64,000 nucleotides of DNA from Gordonia asplenii (lineage in GTDB: Bacteria; Actinomycetota; Actinomycetes; Mycobacteriales; Mycobacteriaceae): NCBI RefSeq assembly GCF_012933505.1, contig NZ_JABBNB010000010.1:1-64000 (forward strand), in the 5' to 3' direction. The notes under the pieces are model-generated. The model worked only from the letters and a program-made list of their open reading frames with translations. It had not been told where the DNA came from and searched no databases. Shown piece after piece: positions 35,579 through 43,760 of the stretch (within the stretch, counting starts at the first letter, position 1; the number at the start of each line of letters is the position of its first letter). The position numbers and the translations under genes are program-made.

Positions 35579-36570
35579 TGATGGTCTAGCGTGATTGCGC
35601 GTCGTCCGTGCACCCACGCTCCACGCACATGGTCGGCCAACATGTCTTCAGCGAACTCGAAGCAGCCGATACCGAAGGAGACGTCCGATTCCAGGTCGGG
35701 TTCGTCCTTGAGCAGCGCACCGACGACGTCGTTGCGCATGACATGCTCGTGAACAGCATCGGCCTCCACGTGCTCGCGGTAGAACAGTCGGCAGGCTTGC
35801 GGTGCGTCGAGACGCTCCAAACCACTGAGCAGCCGCTGGGCCCCGGGCGGGGATGTGATCTCGGTGGCTGCCAGATGACCCACGACCGCTCCACGCAGAC
35901 GACGGTGAAGCCCCAGATACGAGATGACGTTCGACACCAGCAACGCGGGGACCGGTGCGACGTCGAGATAGCCGAGATAGTCCGAGCGTAAACGCGCCGC
36001 GGTCAGGAGATCGGCGAAGAGCTTCTGATGCATGTGCTCGGCGATCCCAGCGCCGTACTCATCAAACTCCACCGCGATCAGTGCCGCCTTGGGAGCACCG
36101 CTGAGGCGGGGAATCACCCACGCGTGCGGGTCGGCCTCCTTGAGCTGGTAGATCGAGCGCAGAGCGAAGTACTCGCGGTACTGCTGCCAGGTTCCCTCGG
36201 TCTCCAGATGTCGCGTGCTACTCGGTTCGTCGGCGATGGCATCGGAATAGGTGAGGTCGGTCAACGCGTCCATCGCACCGCGCGGATATTGCGGCACGTC
36301 AGCCCGTAGAGCTCGCTCGAATGCCTGCTCGAGCCCCCTCCGGAAGCCGAGGATCTGCGGGCGCCACTCCCAGTCGGGATCGACGCCGGCGAATCCGCGG
36401 TAGAAGAGTTCATAACAGATCAGGAGCGTGAGTTGGAGATCGTCGCCGTACGGATCGTCGGACGGCATGAGCGTCGGAAGGCGCAATGGCCGTTCGGGCG
36501 TCGTCGCCAGGCGTTCGACGACGTATTCGGACAGCCTTCCGCGCGGTCGCGGTAATCGTGGTGCCTTCAT
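35575..36570 (-). CDS. Haem-oxygenase-like diiron (HDO) redox enzyme family protein
   Basis: 331 aa. The helical core carries the metal-ligand pattern of iron-containing redox enzymes: EFDEYGAGIAEHMHQKLFADL near residue 165 (Glu and His) and FYREHVEADAVHEHVMRND near residue 270 (His-x3-Asp-x3-His). Such HDOs activate oxygen with a labile diiron centre; known members desaturate or cleave small molecules or modify peptides. Substrate unknown. ATG 36570 has AGGAA upstream. Convergent and overlapping by 4 bp with the CDGSH gene, and downstream of the PRC-barrel gene, whose promoter it probably shares. Confidence 0.82.
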   Translation of the reverse strand: MKAPRLPRPRGRLSEYVVERLATTPERPLRLPTLMPSDDPYGDDLQLTLLICYELFYRGFAGVDPDWEWRPQILGFRRGLEQAFERALRADVPQYPRGAMDALTDLTYSDAIADEPSSTRHLETEGTWQQYREYFALRSIYQLKEADPHAWVIPRLSGAPKAALIAVEFDEYGAGIAEHMHQKLFADLLTAARLRSDYLGYLDVAPVPALLVSNVISYLGLHRRLRGAVVGHLAATEITSPPGAQRLLSGLERLDAPQACRLFYREHVEADAVHEHVMRNDVVGALLKDEPDLESDVSFGIGCFEFAEDMLADHVRGAWVHGRRAITLDHH

Positions 36571-36606
36571 GTACGTTCCTTTCCTGCGGCGCCATCGAGT
36601 GCGGCG

Positions 36607-36837
36607 TCATGACGGCGGAATCCGTTGCGCAAGTTCAGAATCCCGCGTCTGGATCGAAGTCGACGACGTCGGTCCACTCGACCGGTGTCGAACCGCGCCG
36701 ACGCGTTCCCCGTCGATCTCCACCTCATCGACAACGCCGACGGCTTGGCCGTCCACATCGACGATCTGCCGGTCGAACAGGTGCGCGCGCAGGTCGACCC
36801 GACGGGTGCGGGCACGACTGTCTCCGAGAGAACTCAT
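36607..36837 (-). CDS. Small PRC-barrel-like protein
   Basis: 76 aa. Residues 12-50 (VDLRAHLFDRQIVDVDGQAV, then GVVDEVEIDGERV) match the first strands of a PRC-barrel, a domain of photosystem and RNA-maturation proteins also found in stress-induced actinobacterial proteins. After GERVGAVRH the sequence loses family character, so the gene may be truncated or frameshifted. ATG 36837 lies only about 10 bp from the -10 of a stress-type promoter, implying a nearly leaderless mRNA. The HDO gene follows 36 bp downstream. Confidence 0.55.
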   Translation of the reverse strand: MSSLGDSRARTRRVDLRAHLFDRQIVDVDGQAVGVVDEVEIDGERVGAVRHRSSGPTSSTSIQTRDSELAQRIPPS

Positions 36838-36846
36838 ACGTGCCGA

Positions 36847-36872
36847 CTACCCGCCGTGAACGCCGTCGAAAC
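36847..36872 (-). promoter_or_regulatory. SigB/SigF-type promoter for PRC/HDO genes
   Basis: Read on the minus strand: GTTT (36872-36869), 16-bp spacer, GGGTAG (36852-36847). It stands back to back with the hemerythrin promoter, only 11 bp away. Confidence 0.6.
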
Positions 36873-36883
36873 CCCAACGGCAT

Positions 36884-36909
36884 GTTTGGTGCGCGCAATG
36901 CCGAGGTAC
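36884..36909 (+). promoter_or_regulatory. SigB/SigF-type promoter for hemerythrin gene
   Basis: GTTT (36884-36887), 16-bp spacer, AGGTAC (36904-36909). A ribosome-binding site GAAAGGA (about 36924) and ATG 36937 follow at normal distances. Confidence 0.55.
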
Positions 36910-36936
36910 CCGTTGTGCATCCCGAAAGGACAGACC

Positions 36937-37521
36937 ATGGACCCACTCGCCGTGCTCGCGGAGGAGCACAAAACCATCTCATCGCTTGTGTCGACGATCG
37001 AAACGCTGCCCGACGATCTGTTCGGAGGCGAGACCCGGTCCGATGTCGCGACAGCCCTGGTCATGGTGACCTCTGCTCACGAAGCTGTGGAGGAACAATG
37101 GTTCTGGCCGGTTGTTCGGCAGCTCGTCGAGCATGGCAAGTCTCTCGCCGGCCACGCTGTCGACCAAGAGACCGAACTCAAGACACTTCTGGGGCTCGTG
37201 GCGGACACCGTGCCGGGTACGTCGAGTTTCGCCGATGCCATGGCGCGCTTCGCCGACGCGGTCGTCGAACACATGTCGTACGAGGAGAGCGTCGTATGGC
37301 CTGCGGTGCGAGCATCGATGTCCGCGCCTGACCTCGATGCACTCTTCGATGCGATGAGGGTCGCCGCGCACATGGCTCCGACGCGGCCCCACGCCTGGTT
37401 GCCGCCCGGCGGATTTGCACAGAATTCTATCGGTCTAGCTGTGGCTTTGACTGACAAGCTGCGCGATCGTGTCACCGGCCGCGGGCAGATCATGGCCGAT
37501 CACGTCGCCCTCACCCGATAG
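36937..37521 (+). CDS. Hemerythrin HHE-domain protein
   Basis: 194 aa. The four-helix hemerythrin-like fold is visible through its diiron ligands: [31 protein letters not shown], and [16 protein letters not shown] (E/H pairs), followed by [10 protein letters not shown]. Related mycobacterial proteins affect peroxide sensitivity and sigma-factor output. ATG 36937 is backed by GAAAGGA; the longer upstream frame overlaps the promoter. It stands alone between the PRC gene and a broken dehydrogenase. Confidence 0.88.
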   Translation: MDPLAVLAEEHKTISSLVSTIETLPDDLFGGETRSDVATALVMVTSAHEAVEEQWFWPVVRQLVEHGKSLAGHAVDQETELKTLLGLVADTVPGTSSFADAMARFADAVVEHMSYEESVVWPAVRASMSAPDLDALFDAMRVAAHMAPTRPHAWLPPGGFAQNSIGLAVALTDKLRDRVTGRGQIMADHVALTR

Positions 37522-37598
37522 CCCGATCCCGATGCCTTGGCGAACAGACGCACGCAGCTCGTGACCGACGGGGTGTCGAGAGCTCAGCGATCGGCGTC

Positions 37599-38879
37599 GT
37601 GATCATCGCTCGTGACCGAGCGGCCGAACTCGCGAAACCTGCATGCGCTGGCGCACAGTCCGTTCCAGGATTTCCGGGGCGACGGTCTGTTACTGCGATT
37701 CACTGTCGATGCGGCACCTTCCGTCGCCGCGACGTACGCGTCGACGACGTTCCCGAGCCGAAGATCGAGCAACCATCCGACGCGATTGTGCGCGTCACCT
37801 CGACCAACATCTGCGGCTCCGACCTTCACCTGTACGTGGTGCTGACTCCGTTCATGTCGCCCGGTGATGTACTGGGGCACGAGGCGATCGGCTTCGTCGA
37901 AGAGGTCGGATCGCATGCGGGCGATCTCAGTGTCGGCGACCGAGTGGTTGTGCCGTTTCAATCTCCTGCGGGCATTGCTTCATGTGCGATCAACACCTGT
38001 ACACCCAGTGCGAGACCACTCAGGTGCGCGCTCAGGGGACTGGCGCCGCACTCTTCGGCTATTCAAGCCTGTACGGTTCGATCCCCGGCGGCCAAGCTGA
38101 GTACCTTCGCGTGCCGCAGGCTCAGTTCACTCATATCAAGGTTCCCGACGGCCCGCCCGACAGCCGATTCATCTACCTGTCCGATGCGCTGCCGACCGCG
38201 TGGCAGGCCGTCGAGTACGCACAGGTACCGCCCGGTGGCAGCGTCACCGTGCTGGGGCTCGGGCCGATCGGCGACATGGCGACGAGAATCGCTGCGCACC
38301 ATGGCCTTCGGGTCATCGGCGTCGACCGGGTACCCGAGCGCCTCGAACGAGTAGCAGACCACGGTATCGAGGTCATCGATCAATCCGCGGTCAGCGACGT
38401 CGCCGGGGAGATCCGGGACCGCACCTACGGGCGCGGCACGGACGCGGTGATCGACGCCGTGGGGATGGAGGCACACGGCTCCCCTGTCGCCGGCGGGATG
38501 CAACGTGCGACGGGACTTCTCCCCGACGCTCTCGCCGAACGGTTGACCCGGCTGGCCGGTGTCGATCGGCTGGCGGCGCTCCGGCTGGCCATCGACATCG
38601 TCCGCCGGGGCGGAACGGTCTCTCTTTCGGGTGTCTACGGCGGTGCGGCGGATCCACCGCCGATGATGACGCTGTTCGACAAGCAGATTCAGCTGCGGAT
38701 GGGTCAGGCCAACGTGAAACGATGGGTACCGCAGATCCGGCCACTACTCACCGATGCCGACCCGCTAGGCGTGGATTCGTTTGCCTCGCATGAGCTTTCG
38801 CTCGACATAGCGCCGCAGGCTTACGATCGTTTCCAACGCAAGGTCGACGGCGTGGTCAAGGTGATGCTGAAAACCCTGA
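37599..38879 (+). pseudogene. Zinc-dependent alcohol dehydrogenase, multiply frameshifted
   Basis: The protein is a class III-like Zn-ADH of about 390 aa: [19 protein letters not shown] (catalytic Zn Cys), [12 protein letters not shown], structural Zn cysteines in [33 protein letters not shown] (NAD fold) and LSGVYGGAADPPPMMTLFDK. The CGHC segment is reached only by losing one base near 37963, in CCGTTTCAATCTCC. The expected C-terminal end VMLKP-stop needs removal of one A from AAAA at 38870-38873. The N-terminus has extra residues (CGTFRRR) and no good start. Three separate faults suggest real decay or poor local sequence. Confidence 0.75.
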
Positions 38880-38929
38880 CTCAGCCGGCCTGTTCCTCCG
38901 ACCGCGCATACATCGAATTCGGCCCGCGA

Positions 38930-38955
38930 GTTTGGGCCGCGTCGTCACCGGGTAT
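38930..38955 (+). promoter_or_regulatory. Consensus SigB/SigF-type promoter for a small ORF
   Basis: GTTT (38930-38933), 16-bp spacer, GGGTAT (38950-38955). This is the best match in the window. An AAAGGA ribosome-binding site (about 38982) and ATG 38994 follow. Confidence 0.65.
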
Positions 38956-38993
38956 TCAGCGCGGACTAACCATCCACGAGCAAAGGACTCGCC

Positions 38994-39173
38994 ATGATCA
39001 TCGAACAGGGAGGAACCCTCCTACTCAGCGACCACGATGGATCCGATATCGCGTACGTTGTGCGGGCAATCCGGCACTTCCCCATCGATTTCGTCGAACT
39101 GGAACCATGCGATGGCGGACCGACGCAGACGATGTCGATGTCGGCGATCGAGCAGGCGGCGCGACCGGGCTGA
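38994..39173 (+). CDS. Small stress-regulated protein, unknown
   Basis: 59 aa, MIIEQGGTLLLSDHDGSDIA..., acidic and without transmembrane or cysteine features. The case for a real gene is its AAAGGA ribosome-binding site at good spacing, strong third-base GC, and a perfect stress-type promoter 38 bp upstream. I know no family. It lies after the broken dehydrogenase and is transcribed independently of it. Confidence 0.55.
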   Translation: MIIEQGGTLLLSDHDGSDIAYVVRAIRHFPIDFVELEPCDGGPTQTMSMSAIEQAARPG

Positions 39174-39360
39174 GCCCGGCACGGACGGACTTCGACGTCC
39201 AACTCTCCTCTCGCCGTTGATGACTTGTCCGGATACGGGACTTCCTTGTAAACGCCCGGCTCCGGTCAGGATAAGCAGGGGGATAACCGCGTTGAGCCGT
39301 GCCGTGCCCAGGTCTTTGACCGTCCAGCCGTCCTCGACTGCGCCTGATGATTCGTACGGG

Positions 39361-39519
39361 TCATCGCGGCGCCGAACACTCGTCGGCTATCTTTCGCAGT
39401 CGATCCAGCGTCGGCTGAGGATCCTGCCCGAGGTAGGCCGTGACCGCATTGCCCACCATGTCGTCGCGTAGCACCATCAGTTGGGCGCGAGCGAGCCGAC
39501 CCTTGTCAAACGCGCGCAG
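39361..39519 (-). pseudogene. Possible C-terminal coding fragment
   Basis: An open frame of 52 codons without a normal start (TGA upstream at 39520-39522) reads FDKGRLARAQLMVLRDDMVG and ends RLRKIADECSAPR. The amino-acid pattern is protein-like and lies directly behind the small protein gene at 39477-39710, with which it overlaps in another frame. It may be the real C-terminus of that protein after a frameshift near 39515, or the remnant of a separate gene. Confidence 0.3.
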
Positions 39520-39710
39520 TCACCCTTTCGGCTATCTGATTGCGCTCGCCGGAAGAGTTCGACGACTTCGCCGTCCCCGTCCCGCTGAGCATCGGCGATG
39601 AACGTTTCCATCCGCAGGGCGTTGGTCAAACACTCCTCGGTGTAGCGAATGAGGTTGTATGTCTTGTCGCGCGTGCCGGTCAGGTCGCCGGTCTCGGCAG
39701 TGGTCATCAT
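39477..39710 (-). CDS. Small conserved stress-island protein
   Basis: 77 aa from ATG 39710 (a second ATG follows at once; GGAGAA upstream). TRDKTYNLIRYTEECLTNAL, RMETFIADAQRDGDGEVVEL and FRRAQSDSRKG form a short helical unit that I have seen in actinobacterial proteins of unknown role, usually ending soon after the SRKG. The final 14 residues here look frame-shifted. A near-consensus stress promoter lies 74 bp upstream. Confidence 0.55.
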   Translation of the reverse strand: MMTTAETGDLTGTRDKTYNLIRYTEECLTNALRMETFIADAQRDGDGEVVELFRRAQSDSRKGDCARLTRVGSLAPN

Positions 39711-39783
39711 TTCTCCTTCTCGTCGGCGCCGGAGGGTGTCTTCGACGCTGTGACTGTTGGGCGGCGCAGCCGCCACAGGAGGA

Positions 39784-39809
39784 ATTGCCACGGTCGGGCC
39801 ACGCCAAAC
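39784..39809 (-). promoter_or_regulatory. Possible SigB/SigF-type promoter
   Basis: Minus strand: GTTT (39809-39806), 16-bp spacer, GGCAAT (39789-39784). One or two mismatches from GGGTAT/GGGAAT, so weaker than the others. It faces the small protein gene at 39710. Confidence 0.4.
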
Positions 39810-39833
39810 ATGCGACGCGACCCGACCTCGCAA

Positions 39834-40265
39834 CTAGGCTGGCGCGGTGCCCCCGACGGCATCGAAAGCCATTGGCAGCCAGTCGAATACCGGCACCAAG
39901 CGAGTGATACCGGTTCGTCGTAGCGGACGAGCGACGGCTCGTCCGCCGGCTACCGCTATCGCTCCCCCGGAGTTGGAAACGGTTCGTGCCGCCGCGTGTA
40001 AAGCAGCGATACCGTCGACGCCCAAGAAGTCGACATCGGACATGTCCAGGACGAGTCGCCCGGTGCCCGCAGCGCAGGCAGCCGCAAGATGCCCGGTGAA
40101 ATCGTCGATGCTGGCGGCATCGACCGATCCGGTAATGGTCGCCTGCGTGACCCCTTCGACATCAGCGACCACCGCCTCGCACTCGCCGTCACGGACCTCT
40201 GTGATGGGTACGGCGCGTTCAGGAATACGGTTTTGTACGGGTTCTGCGGAGAGAAAGTTTGACAC
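39834..40265 (-). CDS. STAS-domain protein (anti-sigma factor antagonist type)
   Basis: 143 aa from GTG 40265. The STAS core is residues 30-130: ATITGSVDAASIDDFTGHLA, then GRLVLDMSDVDFLGVDGIAAL, where the Ser/Asp phosphorylation position of SpoIIAA/RsbV proteins would lie. Here DFLGVDG has Val-Asp rather than Ser, so classical serine phosphorylation is doubtful. Probably a partner of an HATPase anti-sigma factor. Upstream lies a 548-bp gap. Confidence 0.75.
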   Translation of the reverse strand: MSNFLSAEPVQNRIPERAVPITEVRDGECEAVVADVEGVTQATITGSVDAASIDDFTGHLAAACAAGTGRLVLDMSDVDFLGVDGIAALHAAARTVSNSGGAIAVAGGRAVARPLRRTGITRLVPVFDWLPMAFDAVGGTAPA

Positions 40266-40424
40266 GGTAAATCTCCCGTTGGGCAGCGGCCGAGCCGCCA
40301 GGACGGCTGTTGTGTCAACCGGTGTCTCAAGGCTAGCAATCGGTTGGATCGTTCGCTAGGCAAACGATGTTTCGTCACGACCCCCGATCGGTACTTCGCG
40401 AAGACATACCGATGAGGGAGTCGC

Positions 40425-40607
40425 GTGAGTGAAATTGACCGAGACGATGCCATCGCGTCCCTGGGGCTAGTGTCGCGTCTGGTTTTCCGGATCGATGCGA
40501 TGGCAGTGTTGGGGCGCGTGAACGCGCTACCGCAGGGCGAACGCGGCGATGGCGCGGTCCAGACGCGCGTCGACACGCTGGTAGCCAAGGGTAGAACGAT
40601 TCGTTGA
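40425..40607 (+). CDS. Possible small ORF, unknown
   Basis: 60 aa from GTG 40425 (VSEIDRDDAIASLGLVSRLV...). Support: AGGGAG ribosome-binding site, a weak stress-type promoter 31 bp upstream and even codon bias. Against: no family resemblance and a basic tail. It may be a fragment of a larger decayed regulator. Confidence 0.3.
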   Translation: MSEIDRDDAIASLGLVSRLVFRIDAMAVLGRVNALPQGERGDGAVQTRVDTLVAKGRTIR

Positions 40608-40725
40608 TACCACTGGTGCGCAAGAGACGCGAATCCCTCGCCAATTGCGCCCCGACAAGAGCGGCAACGGCGCCTGCGACCGTATAGTCGCGACAATCCG
40701 CTAGCAGGCGCCAAATCATCGAAGT

Positions 40726-40751
40726 GTTTTGCGACGCCGCGTCGGGGGTAC
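40726..40751 (+). promoter_or_regulatory. SigB/SigF-type promoter for the SDR gene
   Basis: GTTT (40726-40729), 16-bp spacer, GGGTAC (40746-40751). The SDR start codon follows 62 bp downstream. Confidence 0.6.
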
Positions 40752-40812
40752 GCGAGAGAACAATGCGCAATCAAACGGGCGCATCGACACCGACCCGGAA
40801 GCGAGCAACGGC

Positions 40813-41667
40813 ATGATCCAACCGCAACAAGGAATCACCCCCTTCCCCGGTAACACCGAGGAGATGCCCGAACAGCCACGCGATGAGATGCGCGACTACG
40901 TCGGGCGCGACCTTCTGCCGAGCAAACGAGCCCTCGTCACCGGCGGTGACTCCGGCATCGGCCGTGCTGTCGCAATCGCGTTCGCGAAAGAGGGCGCCGA
41001 CGTCGCCATCGCGTATCTCGACGAACGCGAAGACGACGACGCCCACCGGACCCGGGCGCTCGTCGAAGAGTGCGGTCGGCGGTGCTTTCTGTACCGGACC
41101 GACCTGGCCGAGGCCACGAACTGCACCGCGACGGTCAACCAGGCGATCCACGATCTCGGCGGCCTCGATGTGCTGGTCAATAACGTGGCCTTCCAGTCGC
41201 CGGTCGAACAGTTCGACGACATCACCCCTGAGCAGTGGTCGCACACCTTCGCGGTGAACATCGACAGCTACTTCCACGTGACCGCTGCGGCAGTGCCACA
41301 TATGGAACGGGGATCGTCGATCATCAACACGGGATCGATCAACGGGTTGCGGGGCAATGCCAAGCTCATCGACTACTCAGCAACGAAAGGCGCTGTCACG
41401 GCACTCACGTATTCACTGGCTCAAGCGTTCGTCGACGCCGGCATTCGCGTGAACTGCGTTGCGCCAGGACCAGTTTGGACGCCGCTCATCCCGTCGACGA
41501 TGCCTTCCGCGTCGGTTGACGGATTCGGCGAGCAGGCACCCTTCGGGCGCAGCGCCCAGCCCGACGAGATCGCACCGTCGTATGTGTTCTTCGCGTCGGA
41601 AATGCTGTCGTCCTATTACTCGGGCCAGGTGCTCGCGCCGGTCGGCGGAGAGATCGTGCCGGGCTGA
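40813..41667 (+). CDS. SDR oxidoreductase, YdaD/general-stress-protein-39 type
   Basis: 284 aa. The N-terminal extension (QGITPFPGNTEEMPEQPRDE) is characteristic of the stress-induced SDRs such as B. subtilis YdaD. Cofactor motif ALVTGGDSGIGRAVAIAF, NNVAFQ, SIINTGSINGLRG, active-site YSATKGA and CVAPGPVWTPLIP follow. It is probably NADPH-linked; substrate unknown. Preceded by a good stress-type promoter and followed by the ThDP oxidase gene, a pairing that also exists among B. subtilis SigB targets (YdaD, YdaP). Confidence 0.88.
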   Translation: MIQPQQGITPFPGNTEEMPEQPRDEMRDYVGRDLLPSKRALVTGGDSGIGRAVAIAFAKEGADVAIAYLDEREDDDAHRTRALVEECGRRCFLYRTDLAEATNCTATVNQAIHDLGGLDVLVNNVAFQSPVEQFDDITPEQWSHTFAVNIDSYFHVTAAAVPHMERGSSIINTGSINGLRGNAKLIDYSATKGAVTALTYSLAQAFVDAGIRVNCVAPGPVWTPLIPSTMPSASVDGFGEQAPFGRSAQPDEIAPSYVFFASEMLSSYYSGQVLAPVGGEIVPG

Positions 41668-41815
41668 CGGGGGTCGGATCGCGGTGGTTGATGCACCGCT
41701 GTGCCGTCGAGCGAGGAACGAGCCCGAGAGGTATGTCCCAGGCTCGAATCATCCTCGCCGCCGCCCTTTGCGTGTTCGTCCCGGCGGTGCCGCCGGGAAG
41801 CAGCTGAGAACGAAC

Positions 41816-41841
41816 GTTTGAACCGCGGTTGCCGTGGGCAT
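41816..41841 (+). promoter_or_regulatory. SigB/SigF-type promoter for the ThDP oxidase gene
   Basis: GTTT (41816-41819), 16-bp spacer, GGGCAT (41836-41841), 78 bp before ATG 41920. Confidence 0.5.
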
Positions 41842-41919
41842 CCGAAACGAGTTGACCGACGCCGCGTCACCAGCGACCGTCATCCAGCGATGAGGGCTTC
41901 AAGCCCATTGGGAGGTTCG

Positions 41920-43716
41920 ATGAGCAAGAGCACCGTCGGCGACTATGTACTGCAGCGTCTGCGTGAATGGAATGTGGAGGTGACATTCGGCTATCCGGGT
42001 GACGGGATCAACGGCTTGCTGACCGCGTGGGGCCGAGCCGACGATACGCCGAGGTTCGTCCAGGCCCGCCACGAGGAAATGGCCGCCTTCGAGGCGGTCG
42101 GCTACGCCAAGTTCACCGGACGGCTCGGCGTCTGTGTAGCCACGTCCGGCCCTGGCGCCATCCACCTTCTCAACGGCCTCTATGACGCCAAACTCGATCA
42201 TGTGTCGGTGCTGGCGATCGTCGGCCAGACCGACCGAAGCGCCATGGGCGGGTCGTACCAGCAAGAGGTCGACCTGCTGAGTCTCTACAAAGATGTCGCC
42301 AGCGAGTACGTGCAGATGGTCACCGTCCCCGAACAGCTGCCCAATGTGCTCGACCGCGCAATACGCACGGCGCTGTCTCAGCGGACGCCGACGGCGGTGA
42401 TCATCCCCAACGACGTCCAAGACCTCGATTACTCCGCACCGACGCACGAGTTCAAGATGGTCCCCTCTTCGATCGCAGCCACCCGCGCCCCGGCCGTCGT
42501 ACCGCCCGACGCCGAGATCCGCCGGGCCGCTGACCTTCTCAACAACAGCGAACGGGTGGCGATACTGATCGGTTCGGGCGCTCGCGACGCAGCCGCCGAC
42601 GTCACCGCAGTTGCCGACGTCCTCGGCGCCGGAGTTGCGAAAGCGCTGCTGGGCAAAGACGTGCTCTCCGACGAACTGCCATGGGTAACCGGCGCCATCG
42701 GCCTCCTCGGAACCCGCCCGACCTACGACATGATGCAGGGCTGCGACGCGTTGCTGACCATCGGCTCCAGCTTCCCGTACAGCCAGTTTCTTCCCGACTA
42801 CGACCAGGCGCGCGCCGTCGAGGTCGACCTCGATCCACGTTTCATCGGCATGCGTTATCCCTACGAGGTTACCCTCGCCGGCGACGCCACATCCACGTTG
42901 CGTGCGCTGCTGCCACTCCTGCACCGCAAGGACGACCGAAGCTGGCGCGAAGACATCGAGTCCGGCGTCGCCCGCTGGTGGCAGACAGTGCATGCGCAAG
43001 CGCAACTCGACATACCCCCGGTGAACCCGATGCGGTTGTTCGAAGAGATCTCCGATCGATTGCCGCGCGACGCAATCGTCACCGCCGATTCCGGCTCCTC
43101 GGCGAACTGGTATGCGCGCAATATCAGGTTTCGCGACGACATGCGCGGCTCATTGTCGGGAACGCTGGCCACGATGGGTCCGGCCGTGCCGTACGCGATC
43201 GGCGCGAAGTTCGGTCACCCCGATCGGCCCGCCGTCGCATTCGCCGGCGATGGCGCGATGCAGATGAACGGCCTCGCCGAACTGATCACGATCCGACGCT
43301 ATTGGCAGGAATGGGCTGATCCGCGGTTGGTGATCGTCGTGCTCGACAACCAGGATCTCAATCAGGTCACCTGGGAGATCAGAGCAATGGGTGGCTCGCC
43401 GAAATTCGCTGCCTCACAAACACTTCCAGCGGTCGACTACGCAGGATTCGCGCAAAGTCTCGGACTCGGCGCAGCTACTGTCGACCGCACCGACGACCTC
43501 GCCCAAGCCTGTCGACGCGCATTGGCCGCCGATCGGCCGTTCGTCCTCGACGTGCACACCAGTCCGCACCTGCCACCGATCCCCCCGCACGCGACAATGG
43601 ACCAGGCAACCAACATGATCGCCGCTGTCCTCAAGGGTGACAGCGACTCGTGGGCGTTCATCAAAGCCGGCATCAAAGCGAAAGCACGGGAAGCGATGCC
43701 GCACATGGGAAACTGA
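41920..43716 (+). CDS. ThDP-dependent pyruvate oxidase-like enzyme (YdaP type)
   Basis: 598 aa from ATG 41920 with GGAGGT at ideal distance. Three-domain layout of the acetolactate synthase/pyruvate oxidase family: N-terminal PYR domain with the catalytic Glu (FVQARHEEMAAFEAVGYAKF), central FAD/NAD-like domain (residues 190-340), and C-terminal PP domain with FAGDGAMQMNGLAEL and VLDNQDLNQVTWE (GDG...N ThDP motif). Most likely converts pyruvate to acetate or acetyl phosphate with quinone or oxygen; the acceptor is not predictable. The stress-type promoter and SDR neighbour suggest a stationary-phase role. Confidence 0.88.
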   Translation: MSKSTVGDYVLQRLREWNVEVTFGYPGDGINGLLTAWGRADDTPRFVQARHEEMAAFEAVGYAKFTGRLGVCVATSGPGAIHLLNGLYDAKLDHVSVLAIVGQTDRSAMGGSYQQEVDLLSLYKDVASEYVQMVTVPEQLPNVLDRAIRTALSQRTPTAVIIPNDVQDLDYSAPTHEFKMVPSSIAATRAPAVVPPDAEIRRAADLLNNSERVAILIGSGARDAAADVTAVADVLGAGVAKALLGKDVLSDELPWVTGAIGLLGTRPTYDMMQGCDALLTIGSSFPYSQFLPDYDQARAVEVDLDPRFIGMRYPYEVTLAGDATSTLRALLPLLHRKDDRSWREDIESGVARWWQTVHAQAQLDIPPVNPMRLFEEISDRLPRDAIVTADSGSSANWYARNIRFRDDMRGSLSGTLATMGPAVPYAIGAKFGHPDRPAVAFAGDGAMQMNGLAELITIRRYWQEWADPRLVIVVLDNQDLNQVTWEIRAMGGSPKFAASQTLPAVDYAGFAQSLGLGAATVDRTDDLAQACRRALAADRPFVLDVHTSPHLPPIPPHATMDQATNMIAAVLKGDSDSWAFIKAGIKAKAREAMPHMGN

Positions 43717-43760
43717 CCGAGCGTGGTCCAATTGAATAGAGCACGAGATGGGGCGCGATC

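Larger units (their letters stand above)
40266..40812. other. Intergenic region with two promoter-like sites and a possible small ORF
   Basis: The stretch holds a weak stress-type site at 40369-40394 (GTTT-N16-CGGTAC) and a strong one at 40726-40751 that serves the SDR gene. Between them lies the GTG-started small frame 40425-40607 with an AGGGAG upstream. The minus-strand frames here have no recognisable domain. Confidence 0.5.

Noticed and set aside
40375-40770. Minus-strand frames upstream of the STAS gene
   Set aside because: No domain, atypical composition and overlap with the SDR promoter.
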